A stretch of 64,000 bases of DNA. Source: Hyphomicrobium sp. CS1BSMeth3 (GTDB lineage Bacteria > Pseudomonadota > Alphaproteobacteria > Rhizobiales > Hyphomicrobiaceae). The notes under the pieces were generated by a model. It saw nothing but the letters and a program-made list of their open reading frames with translations, was not told the origin of the DNA and made no database searches. Where the stretch lies: contig NZ_FPEI01000006.1 in the NCBI RefSeq assembly GCF_900117415.1, forward strand, positions 124,001 through 188,000, given 5' to 3'. The first letter of the stretch is position 1; every line of letters begins with the position of its first letter. Shown here in pieces: positions 18,321-30,278 of the stretch. Made by a program: the position numbers and the translations under genes.

Positions 18321-18974
18321 TTGGCCGTCTATGCGTATTCTGATGCTGAGCCGACTTGTGCAAATGCCTATTTGTGGCCTGTTCTGTTGAGGATCATCGA
18401 ATCCCGTGATTGGCCGGTGCGCCGAGGCTTCGACTTGGGGTGCGGTAACGGTGCGACGTGTGGGTTGCTAGGCAATCTCGGGTTTTCAATGACGGGAGTG
18501 GACCCGTCGGTTAGTGGCATAGATCAGGCGAGACGTGCATTCCCGCAAATGACTGCGGACGTGGGGAGCGCGTACGACGATTTGCCCGCTAAGTACGGTA
18601 CTTTCCCTTTGGTTGTTTCCCTTGAGGTCATCGAGCACTGCATGGATCCGCGCGCCTTCGCCCGCACATTGATGGCTCTCATTGAGCCGGGAGGCGTTGG
18701 TGTGGTCTCAACGCCGTACCACGGCTACATGAAAAACTTGGCCTTGGCTTTGAGCGGCAGGATGGACCGTCACTTTACGGCGCTCTGGGATGGGGGGCAC
18801 GTAAAGTTCTTCTCGATCAAAACGCTGGGGCAATTGCTGGATGAGGTTGGTGCACGTGATGTCGATTTCATCCGTGTGGGACGCATCCCGATGCTGGCCA
18901 AGTCAATGGTCGCCGTGGTGCACAAGCCGGCCGGTGTGCAGGCCTTGATCCTCGAAGCAGGCAAAAACATTTAG
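18321..18974 (+). CDS. Class I SAM-dependent methyltransferase (Methyltransf_11/23 type)
   Basis: The 217-aa protein has the SAM-binding motif I FDLGCGNGATCGLLGNLGF, the acidic residue in MTGVDPS, and motif III VSLEVIEHCMDP, then FARTLMALIEPGGVGVVSTPYHGY. Relatives often methylate glycans or quinone-like acceptors, but nothing here shows the acceptor. I place the start at TTG 18321 because GGAG precedes it by 7 nt and the conserved sequence begins at VYAYSDAEPTCANAYLWP. Longer starts (GTG 18231, ATG 18258) lack a ribosome-binding site. Codon use is visibly less GC-biased than in neighbours, suggesting horizontal acquisition. Confidence 0.82.
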   Translation: MAVYAYSDAEPTCANAYLWPVLLRIIESRDWPVRRGFDLGCGNGATCGLLGNLGFSMTGVDPSVSGIDQARRAFPQMTADVGSAYDDLPAKYGTFPLVVSLEVIEHCMDPRAFARTLMALIEPGGVGVVSTPYHGYMKNLALALSGRMDRHFTALWDGGHVKFFSIKTLGQLLDEVGARDVDFIRVGRIPMLAKSMVAVVHKPAGVQALILEAGKNI

Positions 18975-19076
18975 TTCAGCGTGCTCCCACCTTAGGTCCA
19001 AAGAAAGCGTTGATCCCGGGCAACAGGGCCGGATATATGTCGGCGCCATCGCGCCCGGCAGGGCTAAGCGCGGGTG

Positions 19077-19161
19077 GCGGGCGTGGCGGAACTGGTAGAC
19101 GCGCTGGATTTAGGTTCCAGTGACGCAAGTCGTGGGGGTTCGAGTCCCTCCGTCCGCACCA
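19077..19161 (+). tRNA. tRNA-Leu (anticodon UAG), CCA encoded
   Basis: The acceptor arm GCGGGCG (19077-19083) pairs with CGTCCGC (19151-19157), followed by discriminator A and an encoded CCA. The anticodon stem CTGGA/TCCAG encloses a 7-nt loop with TAG at 19111-19113. A D-arm with GGTAG, a short class II variable arm and the T-loop GGTTCGAGTCC are present. It reads CUA/CUN leucine codons. It lies upstream of tig, a common alphaproteobacterial arrangement. No integrase or attachment-site duplication is visible next to it. Confidence 0.97.
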
Positions 19162-19291
19162 AGCCGAGATGAAGAATTCACGTTGTGTCCCATGAGGATG
19201 CAGCAGACTGAGATCGGGTGGCGAAGTGCCGCCGCCGGCAGGGCACCACATTCGTGGTGGGAAGGCTCTTCCCAGCAGCCGGCGGGAAACT

Positions 19292-19317
19292 AAAAAAGCG
19301 GCGGCGATCCCGCCGCC
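19292..19317 (-). terminator. Minus-oriented intrinsic-terminator-like hairpin just upstream of tig
   Basis: GGCGGCG and CGCCGCC form a 7-bp GC stem with loop ATCC. An A6 tract precedes it on the plus strand, so on the minus strand the hairpin is followed by GC and T6, the form of an intrinsic terminator. No minus-strand gene ends here. In plus-strand RNA the same hairpin would lie in the tig leader, 24 nt before the start codon. Confidence 0.5.
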
Positions 19318-19340
19318 TTCACGAGTGGATGATGGTCGAT

Positions 19341-20714
19341 ATGCAGGTCACGGAAACGAGTACGGATGGGCTGAAGCGGACGCTCAAGGTCATCGTGGGC
19401 GCCAACGAGCTGGCTGAGCGCTTCACGAGCCGTATCGATGAGGTCAAGGACACGATCCAGCTCCGCGGCTTCCGCAAGGGCAAGGTCCCGATCGGGCATA
19501 TCAAGAAGGTCTACGGCCGCTCGCTCATGGCCGAGGTGCTGCAGGATCTCGTCGAGAAGTCCTCGCAGCAGGCGCTGACCGACCGCCAGGAGCGGCCGGC
19601 CATGCAGCCGCAGATCGCCTTCAGCGAGGACAAGGACGAGCTCGAGCAGGTGATGGAGGGCAAGGCCGACCTCGCCTACACGATGTCCTTCGAGGTGCTG
19701 CCGAAGATCGACCTCGTCGATTTCTCGACGCTGAAGCTCGAGCGCGAGGTGGTCGAGGTCGATGACGAGACGATCGACAAGGCCGTCGGCGATCTCGCCG
19801 AGCGCAATGTGAGCTTCGAGGTCGAGGAAGGCCGTGCCGCCGCCGAGGGCGATCAGCTCAAGATCGACTTCGCAGGATCGATCGACGGCACGCCCTTCGA
19901 GGGTGGCACAGGCGAGGACATGGAGGTCGTGCTCGGCCGCGGCGGCTTCATTCCGGGCTTCGAGGATGGCCTCAAGGGCGCCAAGGCCGGCGACGAGCCG
20001 ACCATCAAGGCGACGTTCCCGGCCGAGTATCAGGTGGCCGAGCTCGCCGGCAAGGAAGCCTCGTTCGCAACCAAGGTGAAGTCGGTCGCCAAGCCGGTGA
20101 AGCCCGAGATCAACGAGGATTTCGCCAAGGGCTTCGGTCTCGACTCGCTCGATGCGCTGCGCAAGGTCATGCGCGAGCGCATTGAAGGCGAGTACGCCGA
20201 GTTCTCGCGCACGAAGATCAAGCGCGCCCTGCTCGACCAGCTCGACAAGGCCCACAGCTTCACGCTGCCCGAGGCGCTGGTGAACCAGGAGTTCGACCAG
20301 ATCTGGAACCAGGTGAACAACACGCTGAAGCAGTCCGGCAAGACCTTCGAGGACGAGGGCAAGACCGAGGAAAGCGCGAAGGCGGAGTACCGCACGCTCG
20401 CCGAGCGCCGCGTCCGCCTCGGGCTCGTGCTCGCCGAGATCGGCGACAAGGCCAAGGTCGAGGTGACGCAGGAGGAGCTGCGCAACGCGCTCTTCCGCGA
20501 GGCGCGCCGCTTCCCGGGCCAGGAGCGCATGGTCTACGAGTACTTCGAGAAGACGCCGGGCGCCGTTCAGCAGCTTCGCGCGCCGATCTACGAGGACAAG
20601 GTCGTCGACCACATCCTCGGCGAGGCCAAGCCGACGGACAAGAAGGTGTCGCGCGAGGAGCTGCTCAAGATGCCGGACGACGGCGAGGCCGATGTTCCGG
20701 GTGCCCCAGGCTGA
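19341..20714 (+). CDS. tig: Trigger factor, ribosome-associated chaperone
   Basis: The 457-aa protein binds ribosomal protein L23 at the exit tunnel and assists nascent-chain folding. The N-terminal domain has the ribosome-binding signature QLRGFRKGKVPIGHIKKVYG. A central FKBP-type PPIase domain (about 155-245) shows DFAGSIDGTPFEGGTGED and VLGRGGFIPGFEDGL. A long helical C-terminal arm follows. ATG 19341 (MQVTETSTDG) fits the conserved family start; nearby ATGs at 19329 and 19332 are alternatives. The chain ends in an acidic tail. It opens the tig-clpP-clpX-lon-hupB proteostasis cluster. Confidence 0.95.
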   Translation: MQVTETSTDGLKRTLKVIVGANELAERFTSRIDEVKDTIQLRGFRKGKVPIGHIKKVYGRSLMAEVLQDLVEKSSQQALTDRQERPAMQPQIAFSEDKDELEQVMEGKADLAYTMSFEVLPKIDLVDFSTLKLEREVVEVDDETIDKAVGDLAERNVSFEVEEGRAAAEGDQLKIDFAGSIDGTPFEGGTGEDMEVVLGRGGFIPGFEDGLKGAKAGDEPTIKATFPAEYQVAELAGKEASFATKVKSVAKPVKPEINEDFAKGFGLDSLDALRKVMRERIEGEYAEFSRTKIKRALLDQLDKAHSFTLPEALVNQEFDQIWNQVNNTLKQSGKTFEDEGKTEESAKAEYRTLAERRVRLGLVLAEIGDKAKVEVTQEELRNALFREARRFPGQERMVYEYFEKTPGAVQQLRAPIYEDKVVDHILGEAKPTDKKVSREELLKMPDDGEADVPGAPG

Positions 20715-20782
20715 TCGGGCCGAGCTGAGCGGGGCCAGGCTCTGATTGGGGCCAGGCTGATTAGGGCAGGTGAACTTGCGCC

Positions 20783-20887
20783 GCCACGCCCTATATATGC
20801 CCCGGGCGCGCGGCGCATCGGCGGATTCGCCATAGGGGGCGTGGCGTCAGCGGTGGATGAAGTCCCGCCGCCGCGTCCTATATAAGC
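20783..20887. repeat. Triplicated short element in the tig-clpP intergenic region
   Basis: GCCGCC-R-CG-Y-CCTATATA occurs twice in direct orientation (20781-20798 and 20869-20884). An inverted version, ATAGGGGGCGTGGC, lies between them (20832-20845). The first copy and the inverted one could pair in RNA through GCCACGCCC. The CCTATAT core matches the -10 of alphaproteobacterial heat-shock promoters (CYTATNT), but the only CTTG box is 11 bp upstream, too close. Function unknown; a clpP control region is likely. Confidence 0.5.
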
Positions 20888-20964
20888 AGTGTCGGTGACG
20901 TGATTCTCGACCGGCGGGCCCCAGCACGGGGGCCTGCCTTTCCTCAAGCCCGCAGGACGCTCCT

Positions 20965-21633
20965 ATGATGATCCCCCCCATTGCTGCTGATCGGCTCCAC
21001 AACTCTCCGGTCGCCACCTACTGGCCGACGGTGATCGAGCAGACGGCGCGCGGCGAGCGGCCCTACGACCTGCCGTCGCGGATGCTGCAGGAGCGGATCA
21101 TCTTCGTGATCGGTCCGATCGAGGACCACATGGCCTCGTCCGTGTGCATGCAACTTCTCTTCCTGGAGGCCCAGAACCCCAAGAAAGAGATCGCCATGTA
21201 CATCAACTCGCCGGGTGGCGTGGTGACCTCGGGCATGGCCATTTATGACACCATGCAGTTCATCAAGCCGCCGATTGCAACGCTGTGCATCGGCCAGGCG
21301 GCCTCCATGGGCTCATTGCTGCTCTGCGCCGGCGAGAAGGGCATGCGTTATGCCCTCCCGAATGCCCGGATCATGGTGCACCAGCCTTCGGGCGGTTTCT
21401 CTGGCCAGGCGAGCGACATCGAGCGCCATGCCGAAGACATCATCAAGATGAAGCGGCGACTTAACGAAGTTTACGTCAAGCACACGGGCCAGACGTACGA
21501 CATGGTTGAAAAGACGCTGGATCGTGACTACTTCATGACTGCTGATCAGGCCCAGGAATTCGGGCTGATCGACAGGGTGCTTGCTCGCCGTGACGAGATC
21601 GAGCCCAAGGCGGATGGCGAGAAGGGGGCCTGA
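20965..21633 (+). CDS. clpP: ATP-dependent Clp protease proteolytic subunit
   Basis: The 222-aa serine peptidase forms the tetradecameric ClpP barrel that degrades substrates fed by ClpX or ClpA. The catalytic Ser114 is in [11 protein letters not shown] and His139 is in [10 protein letters not shown]; the family glycine loop [17 protein letters not shown] is intact. The C-terminus extends with [16 protein letters not shown], longer than E. coli ClpP. It lies in the canonical order after tig and before clpX. Two Met codons begin the frame; ATG 20965 is given, 20968 is equally possible. Confidence 0.96.
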   Translation: MMIPPIAADRLHNSPVATYWPTVIEQTARGERPYDLPSRMLQERIIFVIGPIEDHMASSVCMQLLFLEAQNPKKEIAMYINSPGGVVTSGMAIYDTMQFIKPPIATLCIGQAASMGSLLLCAGEKGMRYALPNARIMVHQPSGGFSGQASDIERHAEDIIKMKRRLNEVYVKHTGQTYDMVEKTLDRDYFMTADQAQEFGLIDRVLARRDEIEPKADGEKGA

Positions 21634-21994
21634 GGCCTCCCGAATCGCGGATTGCCGGCGGGGGCGGCATCGGCCCCCGAGGCATCTCGCAGTCCCAAAA
21701 CTGTCGTATTCCAGGGCTCCCATCGCCGTTGGCGCATGGATTGCAGGGGCTGGGGTAGGCCGGTGCGGCGGGTTTGTCACATCGGTGTTGCAATTCCCGC
21801 AATGGCCTTTGCCTTAGCTGCGAGTCTTACGGAAAGGATAGTTGATCTGACGGGCGGCCCATGATCAGCTCGACAAGCTGGTGGACGCGTCGCTAGGGTG
21901 CCTCAGGAGCCGCAGGAAGGGCCTGAAGGCTGACGTTAAGCTCCGCGCGAGGATAGTGAGCCGCGCAAGACCGGGAACGGGTGCAGGACAGCCA
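21634..21994 (+). other. clpP-clpX intergenic region (361 bp) with a hairpin at 21659-21679
   Basis: The stem CGGGGGC/GCCCCCG with a 7-nt loop lies 26 bp after the clpP stop and may be a terminator, though no T-run follows. The remainder presumably contains a separate clpX promoter. I found no convincing -35/-10 pair and no small gene. Confidence 0.45.
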
Positions 21995-23245
<1,251 letters not shown>

Positions 23246-23535
23246 GACGAGGAGGGGGCCGCCCGCAGGGGTGGGTTTGCATCAGCGCATAGCTGAGTGC
23301 GGCTGAGCCGCGCTGATCTTTAACCCTATCGTGGGGCTCACCATATGAGCCTGTGCGATTGTACTATGCTGTGGGCGTCGCCCGTCGGGGCCGGAAACCT
23401 GTAGGCGTGATCGGCGAGAGTGCTCGAGGTTGCGCGTCGCGAGGTTGGTCAACGGAATAGGCCCAGCAGCAGCGTTAACGCATTGCCGGGATGCCGAGTG
23501 CGGGTCCTGAGGCGAAGAGAAAAGGCGGTGACACC

Positions 23536-25947
<2,412 letters not shown>

Positions 25948-25976
25948 CCTCCGTTTAGTCGAGGCAGACAAGTAAA

Positions 25977-26008
25977 ACGGGCGCCCACCAAAATCGGTGG
26001 GCGCCCGT
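25977..26008 (+). terminator. Strong hairpin terminator after lon
   Basis: ACGGGCGCCCACC and its exact complement form a 13-bp perfect stem around a 6-nt loop, 29 bp after the lon stop. The 3' flank on the plus strand is CCTCGTT rather than a T-run, whereas an A4 tract lies upstream. It may work in both directions. The rest of the 309-bp lon-hupB gap should hold the hupB promoter, which I could not define. Confidence 0.7.
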
Positions 26009-26256
26009 CCTCGTTCCAGGTCTGCCACGGGAACGGATCGAGGACAAATGATCTGTTCCAGGACGGTGCAAGTAATGCGTGGTTCTGCGCGCTTCCAAGG
26101 GCTTATTGAACACTCTCTTGTGCACATTTTGCGCTTGACGCGGCCCCGTCACAGGGCTTGGTAGCGCGGGTGCTGCCGCGGTTCGCGCGGTTGCCTGACG
26201 AAATCTTGGGTGGCTTCGCCCGGACTGCGCTACGGCGCGTCGCAAGGAGGGTTCCA

Positions 26257-26529
26257 ATGAGCAAGAAAGATCTGATCGACGCGGTGGCCGCTGAGGTCGA
26301 GCTGACGAAGGAAAAAGCAGGCGCGGCCGTGGATGCCGTGCTGAAGCACATCCAGAGCACGCTGCAGAAGGGCGAGGAAGTCCGCCTGCCGGGCTTTGGC
26401 GCCTTCAAGGTCGGCAAGCGCGCGGCGCGCAAGGCCCGTAATCCGCAGACCGGCAAGGAAATCGAGATCAAGGCGTCGATCGTGCCGAAGTTCCAGGCTT
26501 CCAAAACGCTCAAGGACGCGCTCAACTAG
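26257..26529 (+). CDS. hupB: DNA-binding protein HU
   Basis: The 90-aa histone-like protein bends and compacts DNA. It has the complete HU fold: [29 protein letters not shown], the dimer core [25 protein letters not shown] and the DNA-contacting arm with [20 protein letters not shown]. It starts at ATG 26257 with a near-perfect AAGGAGG ribosome-binding site. The location after lon is the standard alphaproteobacterial order. Its TAG stop lies inside the left arm of a 76-bp palindromic repeat. Confidence 0.96.
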   Translation: MSKKDLIDAVAAEVELTKEKAGAAVDAVLKHIQSTLQKGEEVRLPGFGAFKVGKRAARKARNPQTGKEIEIKASIVPKFQASKTLKDALN

Positions 26530-26601
26530 TGCGATGATCGAGAAATTCGCCAGCGCTCGCCGCTTCCCCGTGAGCGAATTTCTCGATCTGAATCGCACTA
26601 G
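26526..26601. repeat. 76-bp palindromic element overlapping the hupB stop codon
   Basis: Outer arms CTAGTGCGAT/ATCGCACTAG (10 bp) and inner arms GATCGAGAAATTCGC/GCGAATTTCTCGATC (15 bp) are perfect, with a 3-nt bulge between them on the right. The loop is 23 nt. The hupB TAG is part of the left CTAG terminus. It can fold as a long hairpin and may serve as the hupB terminator. Size and CTAGTG/CACTAG ends match the next element. Confidence 0.8.
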
Positions 26602-26614
26602 CAGCACTATGATT

Positions 26615-26692
26615 CTAGTGTCTCTTCAGATTCCGAAGTTCGCTCGGGACGCCAGCATCCAGGTGGGGCGAACTTCGGAATCGGGACACTAG
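26615..26692. repeat. 78-bp palindromic element, related to a copy at 50.3 kb
   Basis: Outer arms CTAGTGTC/GACACTAG (8 bp) and inner arms ATTCCGAAGTTCGC/GCGAACTTCGGAAT (14 bp) are perfect. The 24-nt centre TCGGGACGCCAGCATCC... appears, inverted and diverged, in the 50334-50419 element. It lies 13 bp beyond the hupB-associated palindrome. No coding content; a minus frame through it is spurious. Confidence 0.8.
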
Positions 26693-26744
26693 GAGCAGTA
26701 GGGGCGGCGTCCGACCGCCCCGCTTTGCGCAGGGGAGGAAGAGC

Positions 26745-27542
26745 GTGGTCAAGATCAGCGACGAGCAGGTCGAAGCGTTCGATCGTGATGGCGTCGTGTT
26801 GCTGCCGGGCCTTTTGGCCGATCGCGTTGGCGATCTCGCTGGCGCCGTCGCTGAGAACATGGCGGCCCCGAGCCGCTTCGAGCGCACCTATCGTCCCGCT
26901 GACGGCACCGCGCCCTTCTTCCAGGACTTCTGCAACTGGCAGCGCATCGCGGGTTACCGGGATGCGGTGCTCAACTCCGGCATGGCCGAGGCGGCAGCAC
27001 GCCTCATGCGCTCGAAGACGGCGCGCTTCTTCCACGACCACGTGCTCGTGAAGGAGCCCGGCAATTCCATGCCCACGCCCTGGCACCAAGACCAGCCCTA
27101 CTACCTCGTCGAAGGGCAGAAGTCCGTGAGCTTCTGGGTGCCGCTCGATCCGGTCCCCTCCGAGATCGCGCTCGAGTACGTCGCGGGCTCCCACAGATGG
27201 GGCAAGGATTTCCGTCCCGAGCGCTTCGATGGCACGAGCCTCTATGCCGGCGACGAGAGCGAGCGCGTTCCCGACATGGCGACGCGCAAGAGCGAGTTCG
27301 AGATCCGCTCCTGGGCCATGCAGCCGGGCGACGTCGTCGCCTTCGACTTCCGCACGCTACACGGCGCGCCCGCCAACACGACGTCGAACCGCCGCCGTGC
27401 CATCTCCTTCCGCTGGGTTGGCGACGGGGCCACCTTCGTCAAGCGCAATGGCCGCACGTCACCGCCCTTCCCGGATCTCGAGTTCGAGCACGGTGCGTCG
27501 TTCGAGGGCCCCGAGTTCCCGCAGGTCTGGCCGCGCGCCTAG
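26745..27542 (+). CDS. Phytanoyl-CoA dioxygenase (PhyH) family protein
   Basis: The 265-aa protein is a predicted non-haem Fe(II)/2-oxoglutarate oxygenase. The metal triad is visible as H-x-D in TPWHQDQPYYLVEG and a distal His in FRTLHGAPANTTSNRRRAISFRW, whose arginine would bind 2-oxoglutarate. VEYVAGSH-type sequence appears as LEYVAGSHRWG. Bacterial members hydroxylate diverse small molecules, so the substrate is open. The start is GTG 26745 with AGGGGAGG upstream. Its stop overlaps that of the convergent trmL by two bases. Confidence 0.88.
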   Translation: MVKISDEQVEAFDRDGVVLLPGLLADRVGDLAGAVAENMAAPSRFERTYRPADGTAPFFQDFCNWQRIAGYRDAVLNSGMAEAAARLMRSKTARFFHDHVLVKEPGNSMPTPWHQDQPYYLVEGQKSVSFWVPLDPVPSEIALEYVAGSHRWGKDFRPERFDGTSLYAGDESERVPDMATRKSEFEIRSWAMQPGDVVAFDFRTLHGAPANTTSNRRRAISFRWVGDGATFVKRNGRTSPPFPDLEFEHGASFEGPEFPQVWPRA

Positions 27543-28003
27543 CTTTTGCCCAAGCCGCCGGTCTGCCGCAGGGCCTCGCCGAGCACCATGGCCGCTGCGA
27601 CGGCAATATTGAGCGAGCGCAGGCCCGGCCGCATGGGAATGCGGACGCGCGCGTCCATCACTCCGTGAACGCTCTCGGGAACGCCCGCGCTCTCGCGGCC
27701 GAGCAGCAGCGTGTCGTCGCGCGCGAAGGCAAAATCCGTGTAGGCAGTTTCAGCCGCCGTCGTGAGCAGGACGAGTCGGCCGGCCGGCGCCGCCGCGCGG
27801 CCCGCCATGAACGCCGCGAACGACAGATGGCGCACGATCTCCACATGATCGAGATAGTCGAGCCCCGCGCGGCGCAGATTGCGGTCGCTCATGTCGAAGC
27901 CCGCAGGCCCGATCACGTCGACGGCGACGCCGAGGCAGGCGGCGAGACGCAGGATCGTGCCTGCATTCTGAGGAATGTCAGGCTGATAGAGCGCCAGGCG
28001 CAT
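27539..28003 (-). CDS. trmL: tRNA (cytidine(34)-2'-O)-methyltransferase TrmL
   Basis: The 154-aa SPOUT-class enzyme methylates the wobble nucleotide of tRNA-Leu isoacceptors. It begins MRLALYQPDIPQNAGTILRLAACLG, as the family does. The C-terminal trefoil knot has LLLGRESAGVPESVH and RIPMRPGLRSLNIAVAAAMVLGEALRQ. ATG 28003 is chosen because it gives the usual family N-terminus. The gene converges on phyH, with overlapping stop codons, and is divergent from petA. Confidence 0.94.
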   Translation of the reverse strand: MRLALYQPDIPQNAGTILRLAACLGVAVDVIGPAGFDMSDRNLRRAGLDYLDHVEIVRHLSFAAFMAGRAAAPAGRLVLLTTAAETAYTDFAFARDDTLLLGRESAGVPESVHGVMDARVRIPMRPGLRSLNIAVAAAMVLGEALRQTGGLGKS

Positions 28004-28375
28004 GGTGGGGTCTTTCAGTTCTCTTCGGCGAGGCGCGCGATGCGAGCGGCCGCAGCGCCTTGATCCGGCGCAGCATGCGCCAAATTGCCCATCGGCCATG
28101 TCGGCCGACATGCTTGTGTGGGCTTAGAAAGGATGCAAAAAGTACGCGCGTCAAATCGCCCGTTCCGGGGAGGAGCGGGCTCACGTCATGTTTACGGGGA
28201 CACCGCGTCAGGGATATGGCTGTTTGATGGTGCCGCTGGCGCCATGGGGCAAGTGTAAGCCGGTCTCCGGCAGCGTTCAGCCCGTGCCGATCCCCCGAAG
28301 TGTCGTCAGGAACGGGCGTCGCATCCGGAGGGCACTCCGGGTCGAGGAAGTCGGGGCAGGCGATGTCCCGGGGGC
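28004..28375. promoter_or_regulatory. trmL-petA divergent region (372 bp) with a 16-bp perfect palindrome
   Basis: CATGTCGG and its complement CCGACATG form a perfect 16-bp dyad at 28097-28112. This is the only strong symmetric site I see in the region, which must contain the petABC promoter. No gene or clear -35/-10 pair was found. Confidence 0.4.
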
Positions 28376-28966
28376 ATGAAAGAGGAGGCTGATTTGGCGG
28401 CCCAGACGGAAGATGCGACACGGCGCGATTTTCTTGTGGTTGCGGCGAGCGCATTCGCAGCCGTAGGCGGCGCGGCGACACTCTGGCCGCTGATCCAGCA
28501 GATGAACCCCGACGCTTCGACGCAGGCCATGGCCTCGACCGAGATCGATGTCGCTCCCATCAAGGAGGGCCAGGCGATCACGGTCATGTGGCGCGGCAAG
28601 CCGGTCTTCATCCGCCACCGCACTAAGACCGAGATCGATGCGGCCAAGTCCGTCGATCCGAGCTCGCTCCCTGATAGCAGCGCGCGTAACGGCGCGCTTC
28701 CCGAGAGCGCACCGGCCTCCGACGCCAACCGCACGAAGGCCGGCAAGGAGCAGTGGCTCGTCATGGTCGGCATCTGCACCCATCTCGGCTGCATTCCGAA
28801 GGGCCAGGGCCTCTCCGACGTCAAGGGCGACTACAACGGCTGGTTCTGCGTGTGCCACGGTTCGCACTACGACACCGCCGGCCGCATCCGCCGCGGCCCC
28901 GCGCCGCGCAATCTCGACGTGCCGGCGTACAGCTTCCTCTCCGACACCATGATCAAGATCGGCTGA
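28376..28966 (+). CDS. petA: Ubiquinol-cytochrome c reductase Rieske iron-sulfur subunit
   Basis: The 196-aa subunit transfers electrons from ubiquinol to cytochrome c1 in the bc1 complex. An N-terminal twin-arginine-like anchor ([22 protein letters not shown]) precedes the Rieske domain. The 2Fe-2S ligands are Cys134 and His136 in CTHLGC and Cys158 and His161 in CVCHGSH; Cys139 and Cys160 would form the conserved disulfide. The sequence ends at MIKIG as typical. It is the first gene of petABC, 16 bp before petB. Confidence 0.95.
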   Translation: MKEEADLAAQTEDATRRDFLVVAASAFAAVGGAATLWPLIQQMNPDASTQAMASTEIDVAPIKEGQAITVMWRGKPVFIRHRTKTEIDAAKSVDPSSLPDSSARNGALPESAPASDANRTKAGKEQWLVMVGICTHLGCIPKGQGLSDVKGDYNGWFCVCHGSHYDTAGRIRRGPAPRNLDVPAYSFLSDTMIKIG

Positions 28967-28982
28967 AGGCTTCGCATTCCCC

Positions 28983-30260
28983 ATGGCTCAGCACGACTCC
29001 ACATACAAGCCCGGCTCCCGTCTCGAGCACTGGATGGACGAGCGACTGCCGATCATGCGCATGATGCATGGTCAGTTCGTCGACTTCCCGACGCCGCGCA
29101 ATCTCAACTACCTCTGGACCTTCGGCGGCATCCTCTCCTTCTGCCTCGCCGTCCAGATCGTGACGGGCATCGTTCTCGCGATGCATTACATCCCGACCGC
29201 CGACATGGCCTTCGACTCCGTCGAGCGCATCCGGCGTGACGTGAACTACGGCTGGCTGATCCGCAACGTGCACGCGGTCGGCGCCTCGATGTTCTTCTTC
29301 GCCGTCTACATCCACATCGCCCGCGGCCTCTACTACGGCTCCTACAAGGCGCCGCGCGAGGTGCTCTGGATCCTCGGCGTGCTGCTCTTCCTGCTCATGA
29401 TGGCGACGGGCTTCCTCGGCTACACGCTCCCCTGGGGGCAGATGAGCTTCTGGGGCGTCACGGTCATCACGAACCTCTTCTCGTCGCTCGACGCGATCGT
29501 CCCGGGTCTCGGCACGAAGATCGTGACGTGGCTCTGGGGCGGCTTCTCGGTCTCCTCGGTGACGCTGAACCGCTTCTTCAGCCTGCACTATCTGCTGCCG
29601 TTCGTGATCGCCGGCGTCGTCGTGCTCCACATCTGGGCGCTGCACGTCGTCGGCCAGAACAACCCGACGGGCCTCGACATCAAGACCAAGGCCGACTCGG
29701 TGCCGATGGCGCCCTACGCGGTCATGAAGGACCTGTTCGGCCTCGGCGTGTTCGTGCTGCTCTTCGCCTGGTTCGTCTTCTTCGCGCCGGACTACCTCGG
29801 CCACGCCGACAACTACGTCCCGGCCAATCCGCTCGTGACGCCGCCGCACATCGTGCCGGAGTGGTATTTCCTGCCCTTCTACGCGATCCTGCGCGCCATC
29901 CCCTCGAAGCTCGGCGGTGTCGTCGCCATGTTCTCGGCGATCGTTGTCCTCGTCTTCATTCCCTGGCTCGATACGAGCCGGGTACGCTCGGCGCGCTACA
30001 GGCCACTCTACAAGTGGTTCCTCTGGTTCTTCTTCTTCTCCGTGCTGGCGCTCGGCTATCTGGGCGGCAAGCCGGCCGAGGGTGTGTACGTCGCCTGGGC
30101 GCAGTTCTTCACGGCTTACTACTTCGCCTTCTTCCTCCTGATCATGCCGATCGTTGGAGTGATGGAAACGCCATCGGCCATGCCGCGCTCGATCGCCGAG
30201 TCGGTGCTCGGTGGTAGCGGACAGCCGGCTGGGGCCACCTCGGCTCCCGAGAAGCGATAA
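28983..30260 (+). CDS. petB: Cytochrome b subunit of the bc1 complex
   Basis: The 425-aa integral membrane protein carries haems bL and bH. It has the expected helices with His ligands (around [23 protein letters not shown] and [24 protein letters not shown]), the Qo-site motif PEWYFLP, and [19 protein letters not shown]. The length corresponds to the eight-helix, full-length cytochrome b, not fused to cytochrome c1 as in some Bradyrhizobium and relatives. It lies between petA and petC, with short gaps. Confidence 0.95.
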   Translation: MAQHDSTYKPGSRLEHWMDERLPIMRMMHGQFVDFPTPRNLNYLWTFGGILSFCLAVQIVTGIVLAMHYIPTADMAFDSVERIRRDVNYGWLIRNVHAVGASMFFFAVYIHIARGLYYGSYKAPREVLWILGVLLFLLMMATGFLGYTLPWGQMSFWGVTVITNLFSSLDAIVPGLGTKIVTWLWGGFSVSSVTLNRFFSLHYLLPFVIAGVVVLHIWALHVVGQNNPTGLDIKTKADSVPMAPYAVMKDLFGLGVFVLLFAWFVFFAPDYLGHADNYVPANPLVTPPHIVPEWYFLPFYAILRAIPSKLGGVVAMFSAIVVLVFIPWLDTSRVRSARYRPLYKWFLWFFFFSVLALGYLGGKPAEGVYVAWAQFFTAYYFAFFLLIMPIVGVMETPSAMPRSIAESVLGGSGQPAGATSAPEKR

Positions 30261-30278
30261 GGACGGGAGAGCCAGCCG

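Noticed and set aside
18976-19251. A 91-codon minus-strand frame across the tRNA-Leu gene
   Set aside because: It is the antisense of the tRNA and gives the well-known spurious peptide with WCGRRDSNPHDLRHW; not a gene.
19077-19340. A genomic-island attachment site at tRNA-Leu
   Set aside because: No integrase, no second copy of the tRNA 3' end in the window, and tig follows in its conserved place.
20765-20798. A sigma-32 promoter for clpP (CTTG and CCTATAT)
   Set aside because: The boxes are individually good but only 11 bp apart; alphaproteobacterial heat-shock promoters need about 17-18 bp.
26607-27194. A 195-codon minus frame overlapping phyH and the palindromic repeat
   Set aside because: Antisense to the dioxygenase gene; its C-terminal peptide is encoded by the repeat element and recurs at the other copy.
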